Below are positions 5,602 through 6,824 of a stretch of DNA of 6,824 bases, piece by piece (the first letter of the stretch is position 1; each line of letters opens with the position of its first letter). This stretch comes from Opitutales bacterium. Lineage in GTDB: Bacteria; Verrucomicrobiota; Verrucomicrobiia; Opitutales; Opitutaceae. The notes under the pieces were generated by a model. The model was given only the letters and a program-made list of their open reading frames with translations. It ran no database searches and was not told where the DNA came from. Location: positions 1-6,824 of the forward strand of contig JAJFLS010000446.1 of assembly GCA_021772595.1 (NCBI GenBank), read 5' to 3'. A program made the position numbers and the translations under genes.

Positions 5602-6540
5602 ATGAGCGAAGCGAATCAACCTCCCTATCCGTATCCTCCCTATCCTTACATGGAGCAAGAAGATGAACTTAGCCTCATTGACTTGTGGAATATTCTGTGG
5701 AAGCGGAAATGGCTCATTCTCCTGCTTGGCCCTCTTGCAGGGATAATTGGAATAGTCGTCGCTCTAAACTCTACGGAGATTTATCGCTCCGAAGTGTTGC
5801 TCGCCCCAGCGGCCGAGGACGATGGCGGCGGCGCGCTATCCGCGCTAGCTGGACAATTTGGCGGGCTCGCCTCGATGGCAGGGATTAATGTTGGCGGGGG
5901 TGGCAATACAGAAACGGCAATCGCCACGCTAAAGTCCCGTAAATTCCTCCTACCGTATATCGTTGAAAACGATCTTTTCACGATTCTCTTCGAGAACGAT
6001 TGGGACGCCGAGAATAAGCGTTGGAGCAGTTCGAACGAGCGACGCGGACCCGAAGGGAAACCGACCGACTCAGAGGTTTACAAATTGTTTAGCGAAAGCG
6101 TCCTCAGCGTCTCTGAAGACAAGAAAACGGGCTTAGTCACGCTGGCTATCGAATGGGTGGATCCTGCTCAGACCACTGAATGGGCCAACGCGCTTTCGGA
6201 GCGAATCAATTCTCATCTCAAAGAGAAAGCCAAAGCCGAAACGGAGAAGAATCTTGCTTACTTAAAAGAGCAATTGAAAGAAACTCAAGTCATCGAAATT
6301 CGAGAATCTCTCTACACGCTCATTGAATCTCAGACGCAAAACGCGATGCTTGCAAACGCCAAAGAGGAGTACGCATTCAGAATCATAGATCCTGCCTTTG
6401 TACCTGAAGAACGCATACGCCCGAAACGGTCGCTAATTGTAATTGCCTCAGGTTTTCTGGGAGGATTCCTGGGAATCTTCTTATGCTTCGTTCTCCATTT
6501 CGTGGATACGGTTAAGCAATTGAAAAAATCGAAGATTTGA
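5602..6540 (+). CDS. Wzz-type chain-length determinant / polysaccharide co-polymerase
   Basis: 312 residues, inner membrane. Layout: a cytoplasmic N-terminus with a doubled PPYPY (7-16); an amphipathic LSLIDLWNILWKRKW entry (23-37); TM1 (about 37-56); a periplasmic domain with a Gly-rich loop (75-101) and helical, partly coiled-coil segments (about 194-260); the Pro-rich run-in IDPAFVPEERIRPKRS (262-277) typical of Wzz; TM2 (about 278-300); and a short lysine-rich tail. There is no C-terminal kinase domain (no Walker motifs), so it resembles the Wzz/PCP-1 type, although a separate kinase could exist elsewhere. It would set polymer length and couple synthesis to the SLBB exporter. ATG 5602 is the first ATG after the in-frame TAA at 5551-5553; Met17 (5650) would remove the PPYPY tract. 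No Shine-Dalgarno sequence is seen before either. The last 7 codons and the stop lie in an AT-rich repeat. Confidence 0.92.
   Translation: MSEANQPPYPYPPYPYMEQEDELSLIDLWNILWKRKWLILLLGPLAGIIGIVVALNSTEIYRSEVLLAPAAEDDGGGALSALAGQFGGLASMAGINVGGGGNTETAIATLKSRKFLLPYIVENDLFTILFENDWDAENKRWSSSNERRGPEGKPTDSEVYKLFSESVLSVSEDKKTGLVTLAIEWVDPAQTTEWANALSERINSHLKEKAKAETEKNLAYLKEQLKETQVIEIRESLYTLIESQTQNAMLANAKEEYAFRIIDPAFVPEERIRPKRSLIVIASGFLGGFLGIFLCFVLHFVDTVKQLKKSKI
5620..5649 (+). repeat. 15-bp tandem duplication coding PPYPY twice
   Basis: Bases 5620-5634 and 5635-5649 are in-frame copies of CCTCCCTATCC followed by GTAT or TTAC, agreeing at 13 of 15 positions. They encode residues 7-16 of the Wzz-type protein, Pro-Pro-Tyr-Pro-Tyr twice. 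The differences are at third codon positions, so the peptide repeat is exact while the DNA has diverged. Confidence 0.85.
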
Positions 6541-6553
6541 AGATTGTAATATT
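6519..6553 (+). repeat. AT-rich repeat spanning the wzz stop codon
   Basis: Bases 6519-6544 match the reverse complement of 5573-5598 at 21 of 26 positions, and TTTGAAGATT (6536-6545) is identical to 5127-5136. The repeat covers the final codons of wzz (Leu-Lys-Lys-Ser-Lys-Ile) and its TGA (6538-6540). With the copy at 5573-5598 it flanks wzz in inverted orientation. Confidence 0.6.
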
Positions 6554-6635
6554 GGCGGATAATTAGCCCGCAGTTCGGCTTGGCGGTTCCGAATGCATTG
6601 ACTAGCGATTTACTGCAAAAGACAGTTAGCTTTTC

Positions 6636-6761
6636 ATGAAACCAAAAGCTGAGCGATCGGATTCGCTACCGCTACAGCAATTGAGCGACCACTTGAATCT
6701 TCCTGCGGAGGACAGCGTTACCTCAAATCAGCGAAGCAAGAATAACATTTTGGAATCTTAG
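6636..6761 (+). CDS. Possible small ORF, 41 codons, unrecognised
   Basis: ATG at 6636, TAG at 6759-6761. The product is polar and probably partly helical (it begins MKPKAERSDSLPLQQLSDHL), with no signal peptide, membrane segment or motif I recognise. There is no Shine-Dalgarno sequence. The ATG lies in the 9-base loop between AGCTTTT (6628-6634) and AAAAGCT (6644-6650), which could hide or present the start. An ORF of this length is easily found by chance. It is the only gene-like object in the 284 bases after wzz. Confidence 0.2.
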   Translation: MKPKAERSDSLPLQQLSDHLNLPAEDSVTSNQRSKNNILES

Positions 6762-6773
6762 AGCGTCTCTAAT

Positions 6774-6817
6774 AAAGGCCGTGAAGGCTCGGGACGGCGC
6801 CCGAGCACTACCTTTTT
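6774..6817 (+). terminator. Candidate intrinsic terminator or GC-rich hairpin
   Basis: GCTCGGG (6787-6793) pairs with CCCGAGC (6800-6806) around a 6-base loop. A possible outer stem is AAAGG (6774-6778) with CCTTT (6811-6815), and the T-run is 6813-6817. The T-run is separated from the main stem by CACTA and CC, which is not ideal. It lies about 235 bases after wzz and could end the transcription unit. It may instead be another member of the intergenic hairpin population. Confidence 0.4.
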
Positions 6818-6824
6818 CTCAAGC

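Noticed and set aside
5602..6540. Bacterial tyrosine kinase fused to Wzz
   Set aside because: The protein ends soon after TM2; there are no Walker motifs and no C-terminal Tyr cluster.
1..6824. tRNA, rRNA, insertion-sequence transposase or integrase
   Set aside because: No cloverleaf-like, rRNA-like or transposase/integrase coding sequence was recognised on either strand.

Overview
The window is a stretch of a bacterial capsule/exopolysaccharide export locus, with every gene on the + strand. Three genes form the envelope machinery: a Wzi-family outer-membrane capsule assembly protein (191-1687), a large multi-SLBB Wza-type polysaccharide export protein (2522-5110) and a Wzz-type inner-membrane chain-length/co-polymerase protein (5602-6540). 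Together they would span the envelope: Wzz sets chain length and contacts the exporter, the SLBB protein carries the polymer through periplasm and outer membrane, and Wzi helps organise it on the surface. No glycosyltransferase, flippase, polymerase or tyrosine kinase gene is in the window, so those must lie elsewhere.

Two small genes with no obvious capsule role interrupt this set: a GxxExxY-family protein of the PD-(D/E)XK nuclease clan (1914-2288), between wzi and the exporter, and an S23/four-helix-bundle protein (5193-5558), between the exporter and wzz. Each sits inside repeated intergenic DNA. The GxxExxY gene lies between two copies of a composite element made of many tiny hairpins (1748-1877 and 2286-2441; their 3' 64 bases agree at 58 positions, with both stems unchanged). 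The tail of a third copy opens the window (1-27). The four-helix gene lies in an interval bounded by 9-bp inverted repeats that begin at the exporter's stop codon (5108-5116) and end one base before the wzz start (5592-5600). Related AT-rich sequence also follows wzi and wzz. These repeats are the most unusual part of the window; whether they are mobile cassettes, RNA processing or stability elements, or both, cannot be settled from one window.

After wzz come about 280 bases with a doubtful 41-codon ORF (6636-6761) and a GC-rich hairpin followed by a T-run (6774-6817), a candidate end of the transcription unit.

Organism: Gram-negative (outer-membrane proteins), moderate GC, and mostly without clear Shine-Dalgarno sequences. 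The combination of long SLBB exporter, Wzi, GxxExxY and four-helix genes, and intergenic micro-hairpins makes me think of the Verrucomicrobiota/PVC group (Opitutae-like), but this is a recollection-based guess of low confidence. The protein families themselves also occur in Bacteroidota, Chlorobiota and Proteobacteria.
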